DNA from: Nannocystis pusilla
Lineage (GTDB): Bacteria > Myxococcota_A > Polyangia > Nannocystales > Nannocystaceae
DNA length: 64,000 nt
Reading direction: 5' to 3'
Assembly: GCF_020073745.1 (NCBI RefSeq)
Contig: NZ_JAIRAU010000048.1
Span: forward strand, 1-64,000
The notes under the pieces were generated by a model, which saw nothing but the letters and a program-made list of their open reading frames with translations, was not told the DNA's origin and searched no databases. The position numbers and the translations under genes were made by a program. How positions within the stretch are numbered: position 1 is the first letter of the stretch; the number at the start of each line of letters is the position of its first letter. Positions 45,299-53,761 of this stretch are shown here, piece after piece.

Positions 45299-46221
45299 TG
45301 AGCGAGACGCAAGGTGCGCTGTCCGTGGCGGAGGCGGCCCATCGGGCCGCCCGCGCGGTGACCGTCGACCCCTCGTGCGAGCCGCGCAGCGCGGCGCACC
45401 ACCTCGTCGGAGCGTGGGAGGCGCTGGCGCGCGCAGTCTGTCCTGGTGGACATGTTCCCGAGGACATCAGCGACGTCGGCGGGTGGCTACCGGCGCGGCT
45501 GCAGGCGACGCTCGGGCCGCGGGCGGTGACGGAGCTCGGGCGGGCGTTGCCGGCGCTGGTGGCCGAGCGGGCGCGGCCGGGCTGGGAGTCGCGGGCGTTC
45601 GCGCTGAGCCGCGGCGAGGTCGAGGCGCACACGTGGCGGCTCGGCGAGCTGATCGCGCGCGCGCGCGGCGAGGGGTCGCCGCGGCCGAATTGGACGGGCA
45701 AGGCGGCGCTCGCGGCGGCGGCGGCTGTCGTGCTGCTGATCGCGGTGCGGCCGTGGTACACGCTGACGCTGCAGCCGTGGCGCGGCACTTACTACGCCCG
45801 CTCCGACCACAGCGGGAAGTGGCAGATGCGCTACGACCGTGAGATCGACTTCGACTGGGGCCGCGACGCGCCGATGCCCGACTGGCCCGCCGATAACTTC
45901 TCGGTCCGCTGGGACAGCTGCCTGCACCTCGACGCGCCGACCCGTGCGGTGTTCCAGTCGATCTCCGACGACGGCTCGCGCGTGTACGTCGACGGCGACC
46001 TGATCGTGCGCAACCGGACGAAGGGCAAGACGCAGTCGCGCGGCGGCGAGGCCCGGCTCGCGGCCGGGGTGCACCACGTGCGGGTCGACTACAGCGAGCA
46101 CAGCGGCGACGCCCACGTGCAGGTGCTGGCGAGCTTCGACGACGAGCCGCCGCGGCCGATCCCGGCGTCGATGCTGCACGCACCGCGCGGGCCGGCCGGC
46201 GAGGACGACCCGTGCGAGTGA
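45295..46221 (+). CDS. Single-pass membrane protein with PA14-like domain
   Basis: 308 residues. The start ATGATG overlaps the glycosyltransferase stop (ATGA) and has AAGGAGG eight bases upstream. The cytoplasmic N-terminal ~130 residues are helical. One membrane helix (ALAAAAAVVLLIAVRPWYTL) leads to an extracytoplasmic PA14-like domain: RGTYYARSDHSGKWQMRYD, DNFSVRWDSCLHL, VFQSISDDGSRVYVDGDLIV and LAAGVHHVRVDYSEHSGDAHV. PA14 domains bind carbohydrates, which fits the coupled glycosyltransferase. A three-unit repeat array (45436-45469) lies in the N-terminal region (CPGGHVPEDISDV). Confidence 0.85.
   Translation: MMSETQGALSVAEAAHRAARAVTVDPSCEPRSAAHHLVGAWEALARAVCPGGHVPEDISDVGGWLPARLQATLGPRAVTELGRALPALVAERARPGWESRAFALSRGEVEAHTWRLGELIARARGEGSPRPNWTGKAALAAAAAVVLLIAVRPWYTLTLQPWRGTYYARSDHSGKWQMRYDREIDFDWGRDAPMPDWPADNFSVRWDSCLHLDAPTRAVFQSISDDGSRVYVDGDLIVRNRTKGKTQSRGGEARLAAGVHHVRVDYSEHSGDAHVQVLASFDDEPPRPIPASMLHAPRGPAGEDDPCE
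45436..45469. repeat. Three-unit array in the PA14-protein gene
   Basis: Units at 45436 (GTCTGT), 45450 (ACATGT) and 45464 (ACATCA). Confidence 0.65.
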
Positions 46222-46231
46222 CGACTTGGAG

Positions 46232-46251
46232 ACATGCCCAAATGGACATGT
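46232..46251. repeat. Hexamer pair between convergent genes
   Basis: ACATGC (46232) and ACATGT (46246) form the hairpin GAGACATGCCC / GGACATGTCTC with an AAAT loop and one mismatch. It fits exactly between the stops at 46221 and 46255 and is the only structure available there as a terminator. Confidence 0.75.
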
Positions 46252-46254
46252 CTC

Positions 46255-47523
46255 TCAGAACCGCAGCCCGATCCCGTCGCCCGACAGCGTCAGGCGGTTG
46301 AGCCGGTGGAGCCGGCGGGCGCCGACGAGCGCGAGCGTCAGCCCGGCGGCGATCAGCGGCAGGCCGACGCCGTAGCCGAGGATGCTGTTGCGGGTCGTCC
46401 GCCGCAGCGCCGCGTCGTAGGCGCTCGGCGAGTCGAATTGCCGGGTGCCGTCGACGATGTTCTGGCGCGCCATCAGGCTGAACAGGCCGACCAGCACGAA
46501 CACCACCCCGCCGAGGTTCAGGGGGATGCTGGCGATGACCATCCGGTTGTACTTCTTCTTCTCGCGGAGGTTGCGGTGCTCGGCGTCGACCACCCCCGCC
46601 TCCTCGAGGCCGCGCAGCTCCGCGGCCACGGCGTCGACGTCCTGGCTCGCGTGCGTGTGCGCGGCCCGGCCGGCCTGCACCCGCTGCGTCGCGCCGTCCA
46701 GGTTGCCGCGCAGGCGCGCCAGCTCGCCGCTGTCGAGGGCGGCGACGCCCGGGCCCGGCGTGGCGAACCGCCCCGACGCGGCAGGCACCCACGGGTCCGC
46801 GAGCCCGTCGGCGCGCACCAGCGCGGCCACGTGCTCCTCGAGGGTCGCGGCCGGGCGGCAGCGGAACGGGCCCTGCGGCCCGCGCAGCTCGATCGCCGTG
46901 AAGGGCGGGGCGCTCGCGCACCAGGCGTCGACCTCGCGCTGGCAATCTTGCGGCTGCCACTCCGCGTGGCGGCGCAGCTCGGCGCGCAGCGTCGTCCCCT
47001 TCACCGCGGCGGTCAGCCGCCCCTTCGCGTGCGGGTAGGACTCGTCGAATCCCTGCACCACCGCGCGCGCGAACGCCTGGCGCGCGGCGGGCAGCGCCTT
47101 CGCGTGCTCCTGCGTCCTCGCTGCCGCGGCAGCCGTGCGGCAGCGGTCGAGCGCCTCGATCGCGGCGTCGCGGTGCGGCTCGGCCACGAACTGCGCCAGG
47201 TAGCGGTGCAGCTGGACCAGGCGAACGAACCCCACGCGACAGGTGCGACCGGTCTCCTGCGCCTCTGCGAGCGCGGATGTGTACTGGGCGTGCTCGTCCG
47301 CGGCGTACCGCTCGAGCGCGCGGATCTGCTGCTCGAGGTCGGCGCGCGCCGCCTCGGCCTGCTCGAGCTCCGCCGCGGCCGCGGCCTTGCGCTCCTCCGC
47401 CGCGATGTAGTCGCTCCCCAGCGCGGATTGCCGCTGCACCTCCTGCGACGGCGCCATCGGCACCTCGGCAGGTCGGCAGCCGCCGATCGCCAGCGCCACC
47501 GATACGCAGATCGACCTCGTCAT
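46255..47523 (-). CDS. Lipoprotein with coiled-coil and C-terminal membrane hairpin
   Basis: 422 residues starting MTRSICVSVALAIGGCRPAE, with a lipobox (IGGC). A coiled-coil region (about 40-95, AAEERKAAAAAELEQAEAAR, DLEQQIRALERYAADEH) is followed by a Cys-containing domain (CQREVDAWCASAPPFTAIEL) and a second helical segment. Near the end come two membrane segments: MVIASIPLNLGGVVFVLVGLFSL and ILGYGVGLPLIAAGLTLALVGA. No family was recognised; the layout suggests an envelope-spanning or structural protein. It is convergent with the PA14 gene and divergent from 47645. Confidence 0.75.
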   Translation of the reverse strand: MTRSICVSVALAIGGCRPAEVPMAPSQEVQRQSALGSDYIAAEERKAAAAAELEQAEAARADLEQQIRALERYAADEHAQYTSALAEAQETGRTCRVGFVRLVQLHRYLAQFVAEPHRDAAIEALDRCRTAAAAARTQEHAKALPAARQAFARAVVQGFDESYPHAKGRLTAAVKGTTLRAELRRHAEWQPQDCQREVDAWCASAPPFTAIELRGPQGPFRCRPAATLEEHVAALVRADGLADPWVPAASGRFATPGPGVAALDSGELARLRGNLDGATQRVQAGRAAHTHASQDVDAVAAELRGLEEAGVVDAEHRNLREKKKYNRMVIASIPLNLGGVVFVLVGLFSLMARQNIVDGTRQFDSPSAYDAALRRTTRNSILGYGVGLPLIAAGLTLALVGARRLHRLNRLTLSGDGIGLRF

Positions 47524-47644
47524 CCGACGTCCGCCGTACGACAGCCGGCCCTGCGCGTCAAGCGAGGCCGCCAGGTGACGCGCGGCGCGGCGCGTCGGCG
47601 GCCCGAGGCCCCTCGCGGGCCGGCCCGCGTGTACGCTCGTCGCC

Positions 47645-48352
47645 GTGCTCACCACGCCGACCTCCGACGCGCCGCGATCTGCCATCGCCGCCGGGACCGC
47701 GCTGGTCCTGCTGGCGCTCGTCATCGGTCTCGACGTCGCGTGCGCCGGCGTCGCTGCCCGCGACCCGTACACGGCGTTGATGCGCGGGCATCCGGAGGAG
47801 GCGGGAGGGTGCACGCTCGCGCTGTCCGACGTCCAGTCGCCGCTGCTCGAGATCCAGGGCCGCGTCAACCTGCCGCGCGGCGTCCTGCTGATCGACGAGA
47901 CCCTCGACTTCTACAAGGACAGCGAGGTCGCCAGGCTGGTGGGCTCGCCGTGCCGCACCTACGCGATCTACGGCTGGTTCAACGTCATCGACCCGGTCGG
48001 CCCCGACGACCACCGCGACGGCATCGTCTACAGCGCGCTCGGCCTGCCTCCCGACCACGTGCGCTGGTCCGAGGTGACGATGACGCCGACGCGCTTCTCC
48101 GGCGCCTACGAATACCGCGACTGGTACCCGCGCCCCGTCCCGCCGCGCAAGGGCTGGGCGACCCTGCGGGTGCTCCGCGGGGTCGCGTACTACTTCGTGC
48201 TCGAGACCAACCAGGACTACTGGGACTCGCTCGGCGAAATTTTTAAAAGGTCGGCCGAGACGGCGGTCTTCACGGCGGCGAGGGGGCAGGGCCCGAGCGC
48301 GCTCGACGACGAGGCGGCCCTCGCCGCCGACGCGGCCGAGAGCGCCGGCTGA
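47645..48352 (+). CDS. Exported protein of unknown function
   Basis: 235 residues. The N-terminal helix (AIAAGTALVLLALVIGLDVA) is a signal peptide or anchor. The mature part contains GCTLALSDVQSPLLEIQGRV, LPRGVLLIDETLDFYKDSEV, GSPCRTYAIYGWFNVIDPVG, TRFSGAYEYRDWYPRPVPPR and GVAYYFVLETNQDYWDSLG. No family was recognised. The start is GTG (MLTTPTSDAP); there is no strong ribosome site. It stands alone on the plus strand, divergent from the coiled-coil lipoprotein gene. Confidence 0.7.
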   Translation: MLTTPTSDAPRSAIAAGTALVLLALVIGLDVACAGVAARDPYTALMRGHPEEAGGCTLALSDVQSPLLEIQGRVNLPRGVLLIDETLDFYKDSEVARLVGSPCRTYAIYGWFNVIDPVGPDDHRDGIVYSALGLPPDHVRWSEVTMTPTRFSGAYEYRDWYPRPVPPRKGWATLRVLRGVAYYFVLETNQDYWDSLGEIFKRSAETAVFTAARGQGPSALDDEAALAADAAESAG

Positions 48353-48412
48353 GCGCAAGGCGCTCGGTTCACGGCGCGCTGGAGCGGCGGCGGATCGCAT
48401 CTTTCCTGATGG

Positions 48413-48432
48413 ACATGTTCCGAGGGACATGT
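48413..48432. repeat. Exact ACATGT pair behind an exported-protein gene
   Basis: ACATGT at 48413 and 48427, separated by TCCGAGGG, 61 bp behind the stop at 48352. It is one of the best matches to the consensus unit. Confidence 0.75.
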
Positions 48433-48589
48433 GTGTGACGCGCGGGAGCGAGCCGGCTGGGGGCGGCCGGGGCCAGGGCGCGGCGGGGCGTGGGAGGGCG
48501 ACCCCGGGTATTCGCGCCCGGAGCGGGGCGGGCACTCGGGGAATCACCCGATCGTGGGACCGTGGCGCGCGCGGTAGCGTGGCGCTCCG

Positions 48590-49444
48590 ATGAAATTACG
48601 CAGCCGCCTGCCGCTCGTCGCCGTCCTGCTCACTGCTTGCGGGGAGAGCTCCCCGGTCACCACCGAGGGCGACCCCACCGCCGGGACGTCGACGTCCACC
48701 GGCACGTCCACGACGAGTCCTCCGGGACAGGTGACGACGACCGGCCCGGGGACGACGACCGGCGACTCGCCGACCTCGAGCACCTCGACCGGGCCGGTGA
48801 GCCCGACGACGACCGAGGGGACGACGACGACGAGCGAGCCGGCGACGACGACGGGCGGGGCGACGACCGAGGGCACGACGGCGGCGAGCGACGCGACGAC
48901 CGACGGCACCTCGACGACCTCCGGCGAGCCCGAGTGCGTCGACCTGTTCGACTGCGAGCAGGTCCTGGGTCCCTGCGTCTTGATCCTCTGCAAGGACTTC
49001 GTGTGCGTCGGCGAGAACCGGCCGGCCGGCGACCCCGACTGCGCGCCCGACCAGGTGTGCGACGGCGAGGGCCACTGCGTCGACTGCTACCAGGACATCG
49101 ACTGCGATTTCTACGAGTACTGCGACAACGGCGAGTGCTTCGCGTCGAAGTGCTTCGACGGCGTCCACAACGGCGACGAGACGGACATCGACTGCGGCGG
49201 GTACAACTGCGCCCTGTGCGAGCCCGGCCAGCACTGCGAGGAAGACTGGAACTGCGCGAGCCAGATCTGCGTCGGCGAGGCGTGCCTGGCGCCGACCTGC
49301 GGCGACGGCGTCCAGAACGGCGACGAGACGGACATCGACTGCGGCGGGGCCGACTGCTCCCCGTGCGAGGACGGTCAGCACTGCCTCGAGGGCTCCGACT
49401 GCCTCGGCGGCAGCTGCGAGGACTTCAAGTGCGCCTCGCAGTGA
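48590..49444 (+). CDS. Cys-rich lipoprotein with NGDETDIDCGG tandem modules
   Basis: 284 residues starting MKLRSRLPLVAVLLTACGES, with a lipobox. A Thr-rich linker of about 95 residues follows. The mature part has two clear tandem modules, CFDGVHNGDETDIDCGG and CGDGVQNGDETDIDCGG, each followed by CxxCExGQHC. Three Cys-rich units without the acidic motif precede them. The acidic NGDETD motif suggests calcium binding. This is the myxobacterial secreted-protein type also seen at 4850 and 14239, with a different domain set. No enzymatic domain is visible. Confidence 0.83.
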   Translation: MKLRSRLPLVAVLLTACGESSPVTTEGDPTAGTSTSTGTSTTSPPGQVTTTGPGTTTGDSPTSSTSTGPVSPTTTEGTTTTSEPATTTGGATTEGTTAASDATTDGTSTTSGEPECVDLFDCEQVLGPCVLILCKDFVCVGENRPAGDPDCAPDQVCDGEGHCVDCYQDIDCDFYEYCDNGECFASKCFDGVHNGDETDIDCGGYNCALCEPGQHCEEDWNCASQICVGEACLAPTCGDGVQNGDETDIDCGGADCSPCEDGQHCLEGSDCLGGSCEDFKCASQ

Positions 49445-49455
49445 CGGGCCCGATC

Positions 49456-49489
49456 ACGTGTCGCAGAGGACATGCTCGAAGAGACATGT
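49456..49489. repeat. Three-unit array between convergent genes
   Basis: Units at 49456 (ACGTGT), 49470 (ACATGC) and 49484 (ACATGT), 14 bp apart, between stops at 49444 and 49503. Confidence 0.7.
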
Positions 49490-49502
49490 CCTTGAAGGCG
49501 AG

Positions 49503-50663
49503 TCACAGCGCGGCGGCGAGGGCCTCGTGGAGCTCGGCGTCGGTGAGCTCGATCGGGTTGCCCTTCATGCTGCTGGCGCGGCGCGAGCGCTCGACCAGCC
49601 CGGGCAGGTCGGCCGCCTGCACGCCGTAGGCGGAGAGGGGGCGGATCTGCAGCGACGCCACGAGCGCGCGCAGGTGGTCGACGGCCTGGTCGAGGGTGGC
49701 CGCGGGGTCGCCGGTGACGAGGCGGGCGACCTCGTCGAGGCGGGCGAGCACGGGGCTGCCGGGGTCGCGCCGGTGCAGGGCGCGGGCGTTGATCCGCAGC
49801 ACCTCGGGCAGCAGGCGGGCGCACACGGCCCCGTGCGGGGCGCCGGCGAAGGCGCCGCCGATCGGGCCGGCGAACCCGTGGACGGCCCCGAGCGCGGCGT
49901 TGGCGAGGGCGAGGCCGCCGAGCAGGCTGGCGAGGGCCATGTCGCTGCGGGCGTCGAGGTCGCGGCCCTCGGCGACGGCGCGCGGCAGGGCCCGGGCGGC
50001 GCGGGCGATGCCGTCGCGGCACAGGGCGTCGGTGATCGGGTTGGCCTTGCGCGACACGAACGGCTCGATGAGCTGGGTCAGGGCGTCGAGGCCGCAGTCC
50101 GCGGTGACCAGCGGCGGCAGCGAGAGGGTGAGGGCGGGGTCGACGATCGCGGCGCGCGGCAGCATCTTCGGGCTGCGCAGGCTGACCTTGACGCGCTGCT
50201 CGCTGGCCGCGAGCACGGCGTTGCGCGTGACCTCGGAGCCGGTGCCGGCGGTGGTCGGGACGGCGATGAACGGCGCCGGGTCGTGGGCGAGCGGGCGGCC
50301 GCGGCCGACGACCTCGAGGTAGTCGAGCGGCGGGCCGGGGTTGCGCACGAGGGCGGCGATCGCCTTGCCGGCGTCGAGCGGGCTGCCGCCGCCGACGGCG
50401 ACCACGACGTCGCAGGCGCTCGCCCGCGCGGCCGCCACCCCGCGCTCGGCGTCGGCGACGGTCGGCTCGCCGGCGACGGTGAACACGGCGAGCTCGAGGC
50501 CGGCGGCGCGCATGACCTCGAGGACAGGTTCGGTGCGGGTCGGGTCGCGGCCGGTGACGACGAGGGCGCGGCGGCCGTGCTCGCCGGCGATCGCGCCGAC
50601 CTGGGCCGCGGCGCCGACGCCGAACACGATCCGCGCGGCGGTGGCGAGCTCGAACGGGATCAC
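49503..50663 (-). CDS. Iron-containing alcohol dehydrogenase
   Basis: 386 residues. The NAD(P)-binding motif VVVAVGGGSPLDAGKA is followed by FIAVPTTAGTGSEVT, CGLDALTQLIEPFVS (metal-ligand Asp/His region) and GAVHGFAGPIGGAFAGAPHGAVC, the family's metal-binding histidines. Fe-ADHs reduce aldehydes or oxidise alcohols with Fe or Zn; the substrate is unknown. The start GTG overlaps the stop of the small monooxygenase gene (GTGA), so the two form one operon. A second GTG three bases upstream is equally possible. Confidence 0.92.
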   Translation of the reverse strand: MIPFELATAARIVFGVGAAAQVGAIAGEHGRRALVVTGRDPTRTEPVLEVMRAAGLELAVFTVAGEPTVADAERGVAAARASACDVVVAVGGGSPLDAGKAIAALVRNPGPPLDYLEVVGRGRPLAHDPAPFIAVPTTAGTGSEVTRNAVLAASEQRVKVSLRSPKMLPRAAIVDPALTLSLPPLVTADCGLDALTQLIEPFVSRKANPITDALCRDGIARAARALPRAVAEGRDLDARSDMALASLLGGLALANAALGAVHGFAGPIGGAFAGAPHGAVCARLLPEVLRINARALHRRDPGSPVLARLDEVARLVTGDPAATLDQAVDHLRALVASLQIRPLSAYGVQAADLPGLVERSRRASSMKGNPIELTDAELHEALAAAL

Positions 50664-50974
50664 CACGCGTCGTCCGCCGGGAACACGTTGGCGAGGCGCA
50701 CGCTGGTGCGCGGGCTGGCCATCATCGGCGCCACGGTGTCGCGCCACAGCTGGTAGTGCGCGGTCTCCTTGTGGCGCGCCGGCGCGGCCTCGTCGCGGTA
50801 GACCTCGACGAGGATGAAGCGGGTCGGGTCGCCCTCCTGCTGCAGGACGTCGAAGCGGGCGACGCCCGGCTCGCGCACGCTCTCGCGCGCGTTGGCGACG
50901 GTGGCGGCGCGGAACGCCTCGACCTGGTCGGGCGCGACGTGGACATGGACGTGGACGACGAGCATCACGGCCAC
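50660..50974 (-). CDS. Antibiotic biosynthesis monooxygenase (LsrG/YgiN-like)
   Basis: 104 residues, a single ABM ferredoxin-like domain: HVHVHVAPDQVEAFRAATVAN, EPGVARFDVLQQEGDPTRFILVEVYRDEAA and HKETAHYQLWRDTVAPMM. The RFDVLQ and HKETAHY blocks match LsrG-type proteins, which in enteric bacteria act on phospho-AI-2. Here the partner is an Fe-alcohol dehydrogenase and no lsr genes are seen, so a small-molecule quinone or aldehyde role is as likely. ATG 50974 or 50965 can be used. Confidence 0.86.
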   Translation of the reverse strand: MAVMLVVHVHVHVAPDQVEAFRAATVANARESVREPGVARFDVLQQEGDPTRFILVEVYRDEAAPARHKETAHYQLWRDTVAPMMASPRTSVRLANVFPADDAW

Positions 50975-51040
50975 GATAGCAAAGGTCGGGCGCGGACGAA
51001 CCGCGGGCGGTCGGGCGGCGCGCCGCGGGCTTGCGCCCCC

Positions 51041-51122
51041 GGATGTCCTTGCGGGCAGGTCGGGTCACGGCGCGGCGCGGCGGAACGCCTGCACGCGCTG
51101 GCGCGTGTCCTCGCGGACAGGC
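51041..51122. repeat. Two hexamer pairs at the 3' end of the HEAT-protein gene
   Basis: Pairs at 51041/51055 (GGATGT, GCAGGT), just behind the stop at 51065, and 51103/51117 (GCGTGT, ACAGGC), inside the last codons (QPVREDTRQ). Confidence 0.6.
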
Positions 51123-51907
51123 TGGCGCCGCAGCGAGCGCCAGGCGCGGTCGCGGACGGCGGGCCGCTCGTCCTCGGCGGTCATGCGGGCGACCAGGGCG
51201 GCCTCGGCGGCGGCGGTGTGCAGGCGGGCCTGGCCGAGGGCGAAGCAGGCGGCCGCGCGCAGGCGCCAGTCCTCGTGGCCGAGGGCGGCGAGCACCGGCG
51301 CGAGGTCGGGCTCGGCGCGGGCCCACTGCGCGGTGACCCACAGGGCCCGCGCGCGCAGCTCGCCGCCCGGACCGAGAGCGTGCGGGCGCACGGCCGCGAG
51401 CACGCGCCGGACCAGGGCAGGGTCGTCCTGCGGGCGGCCGAGGGCGTACAGGGCGCGGGCGTGGACGGCCGGCGGCTCGTCGCCCGCGAGGAGCTCGGCG
51501 ATCCCGCCGACGATCTCGGGGTCGACGCTGTCGCGGCGGTCGAGCAGGTCGAGGGCGGCGAGGCGGCGCGCGAGCGGTTCGTGCGGGCGGGCCATCCGGA
51601 GGGCGACGGCCTCGACGCGAGGGTCGTCGACCAGGCCGAGCGCGACGGCGAGGCGGCCGCGCAGGGCGTCGTCCTCGGTGGCGGCGAACTCGGCGAGGAC
51701 CTGCGTGCGCGCCTCGTCGTCGCGCTCGATCACGCGGAGCAGCGCGGCGAGGGCGACCTCGCCGCGCTTGTGGGAGTCCGAAGGATCGAGCGCGGCGAGG
51801 TCGGCGATCGCGACCTCGACCTCGGTCGCGGCGGCGACCCGGAGGGTGAACAGGGATACGGCCGCCAGCGCGCACCAAAGCGCGGCGGAGCAGAGATAGC
51901 GTGTCAT
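51065..51907 (-). CDS. Secreted HEAT-repeat protein
   Basis: 280 residues. The signal peptide (MTRYLCSAALWCALAAVSLF, cleavage near VAAA) precedes HEAT-like helical repeats of about 30-35 residues: RGRLAVALGLVDDPRVEAVA, ARRLAALDLLDRRDSVDPEI, ARALYALGRPQDDPALVRRV, ELRARALWVTAQWARAEPDL and LRAAACFALGQARLHTAAAE. HEAT repeats bind proteins. The gene lies 23 bp downstream of the murein endopeptidase gene on the same strand, so it may act with it in the envelope. Confidence 0.82.
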   Translation of the reverse strand: MTRYLCSAALWCALAAVSLFTLRVAAATEVEVAIADLAALDPSDSHKRGEVALAALLRVIERDDEARTQVLAEFAATEDDALRGRLAVALGLVDDPRVEAVALRMARPHEPLARRLAALDLLDRRDSVDPEIVGGIAELLAGDEPPAVHARALYALGRPQDDPALVRRVLAAVRPHALGPGGELRARALWVTAQWARAEPDLAPVLAALGHEDWRLRAAACFALGQARLHTAAAEAALVARMTAEDERPAVRDRAWRSLRRQPVREDTRQRVQAFRRAAP

Positions 51908-51930
51908 CTTTTAAAAATACTCCTGGGCGC

Positions 51931-52566
51931 TCAGCCCTGATTGTCGCAGTCGAAGCCGAATGGCCGGACGATCCGGAGGTGCAAATGATTGTCGTGACCG
52001 GGCCTGGGCTCGACGATCCCGCCGATCAGCTGGGGGTCGTTGAAGAAGATGCGCTCGGCCGGCAGATTCGGCAGCAGGTAATCGTCGACGAGCGTGGCGG
52101 TCCACTTGCGGCTGTAGTCCGGGTCCGTCCACAGAAGCGGCTTTTCGGCGGGGGTCTTGCCGATCGGGCGCAGGTCGACGTCGATGCCGCAGCGGTGGTT
52201 CTTGTGCGGCGGGAAGTAGCCGCCCTCGGCGAGCGAGATGTCGCCGACGCCGAGGCGGGGCAGGTTCTCGGCGAGGCGCGCCTGGTCCCACGCGTCGGCG
52301 GCGTCGGCGAGCCCGAACACCATGTCCTGCACGCCCCACAGCTCCTCGGGCGGGGCGAGCGTGTAATAGCCGCCGCCGCCCGAGGGTAGCTGGACGAACC
52401 AGTTGGTGCCGTCGTCTTCTTCGTGCTCGTGCAGCGCGTCCAGGTCGAGGAAGCGCGGGGAGGCCTGGACGTCGACGGCCGTGGCGCACAGCCCGAGGCC
52501 CAGGAGCACGCCCGCGCGGCTGATCGGGCGCCGCCGCGTGTGCCCATTCACGGATGTATTGTGCAT
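51931..52566 (-). CDS. MepA-like (M74) penicillin-insensitive murein endopeptidase
   Basis: 211 residues. A signal peptide (AGVLLGLGLCATAVDVQA) is followed by a domain with LPSGGGGYYTLAPPEELWG, the metal/catalytic block FPPHKNHRCGIDVDLRPIG (His121/His124, Asp129/Asp131) and the C-terminal histidine block RPGHDNHLHLRIV (His191, His194, His196). These match the LAS-type metallopeptidases that cut D-Ala-mDap crosslinks in peptidoglycan. Slightly shorter than E. coli MepA. Start ATG is near 52566, with an alternative GTG downstream. It is first in the pair with the HEAT protein. Confidence 0.85.
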   Translation of the reverse strand: MHNTSVNGHTRRRPISRAGVLLGLGLCATAVDVQASPRFLDLDALHEHEEDDGTNWFVQLPSGGGGYYTLAPPEELWGVQDMVFGLADAADAWDQARLAENLPRLGVGDISLAEGGYFPPHKNHRCGIDVDLRPIGKTPAEKPLLWTDPDYSRKWTATLVDDYLLPNLPAERIFFNDPQLIGGIVEPRPGHDNHLHLRIVRPFGFDCDNQG

Positions 52567-52680
52567 ATCCTACGTGTGGCGCGCCGGGGTGGACCGGCAA
52601 GCGTCACCCCGGCGTCCCTGTGATCCGCGGCGTCGCCGAGGTCTGGGCGCCGCAGGCCGGAGCGCCGCCGGTCCTCATGT

Positions 52681-52700
52681 ACCTGACCCGAGAGACAGGT
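52681..52700. repeat. Hexamer pair behind the cyclophilin gene
   Basis: ACCTGA (52681) and ACAGGT (52695), ten bases behind the stop at 52710. Confidence 0.6.
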
Positions 52701-52709
52701 GCTCGCGCG

Positions 52710-53582
52710 TCAGCGGGCCTGGGGTCGGCGGACGATCTCGACCGCGGTGAGGAGCTCGGGGTCGCGCGGCTTGTCGTTGGCGTCGCGCGGGACGAGGGCG
52801 ATGTCGTCGGCGAGGCGCATCGCGGCGTCGTTGCAGTGACCGAACACGGTGTGCTTGCCGTCGAGGTGCGGGGTCGGGTTGAGGGTGATGAAGAACTGGG
52901 CGCTGCCGGTGTTGGGGCCGCGGTTGGCCATGCTGAGCACGCCGGGCGCGTCGTGCACCAGCTCCGGGTCGATCTCGTCCTCGATCAGGTAGCCGGGGTT
53001 GCCGAGGCCGGTGCCGGTGGGGTCGCCGGCCTGGACCATGAAGCCGGGGATCACGCGGTGGAAGGTGGTGTCGTCGTAGTAGGGCCGCTTGACCCACGCG
53101 TCCGAGGCCTTGTCGTACCAGGGCCGCAGACCGCGGGCGAGGCCGACGAAGTTGGCGATCGTCTTGGGCGTGTGGTCGACGTGCAGCTCGCACTCCAGCA
53201 CGCCGCGCGGGGTCTTGAAGAGGACCCACAGCGCGTCGGCCGGGTTGCCCGGGAGGCCGGCGAGCGCCTCCTCGAGGGTGAACTCGCCGGCTTCCGGGTC
53301 ACCCTGGGCGATGTTGTAGGCCTTGAGCTGGGCCGGCGAGAGGCCCTCGGGGGCCGGGTCGCCCTTCTTGAAGGCGATCTCGGCGCCGGCCTCGCCGACC
53401 TCGCCGCCGCCCTCCTCGCCGGGGCCCGTGGGGCGGGCCGCCTTGCGGGCGGCCTTCGCGGCCTCCATCGCGGCGATCTCCTCCGGCAGGGGCGGCGGCG
53501 GGACGAACACGCAGCCGGCCAGAAAGGCGGCCGGAAGGGCGGCCAGCAGGCTCCACGGGCGCGGCGAGGGGGTGGTCGACAT
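52710..53582 (-). CDS. Cyclophilin-type peptidyl-prolyl isomerase lipoprotein
   Basis: 290 residues. The signal peptide MSTTPSPRPWSLLAALPAAF ends in a lipobox (LAGC). A Pro/Ala/Glu-rich linker reaches to about residue 85. The cyclophilin domain follows: VLECELHVDHTPKTIANFVGL, YYDDTTFHRVIPGFMVQAGDP, GNPGYLIEDEI, GVLSMANRGPNTGSAQFFIT and HTVFGHCNDAA. The FHRVIPGFMVQ and MANRGPNTGSAQFF blocks include the catalytic Arg and substrate-pocket residues. It probably folds proteins in the periplasm. It is divergent from rpsT, with 180 bp between. Confidence 0.93.
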   Translation of the reverse strand: MSTTPSPRPWSLLAALPAAFLAGCVFVPPPPLPEEIAAMEAAKAARKAARPTGPGEEGGGEVGEAGAEIAFKKGDPAPEGLSPAQLKAYNIAQGDPEAGEFTLEEALAGLPGNPADALWVLFKTPRGVLECELHVDHTPKTIANFVGLARGLRPWYDKASDAWVKRPYYDDTTFHRVIPGFMVQAGDPTGTGLGNPGYLIEDEIDPELVHDAPGVLSMANRGPNTGSAQFFITLNPTPHLDGKHTVFGHCNDAAMRLADDIALVPRDANDKPRDPELLTAVEIVRRPQAR

Positions 53583-53761
53583 GGTTGTGAGGGTCTACAC
53601 GCCCCGGCCCGGCCGCGCACGGCCAAACGACGGACCACACGGCCGCGGCGATGCGGCTCGGCTGGCGCGCGGGCGTACAGTGGCAGCCGGGGGTCGCCTT
53701 GACAAGGGCCGCGCGTCGGGTCCATAAGCTCCCTCCCCTCAGGAAACGAAGAGCAAGACAC

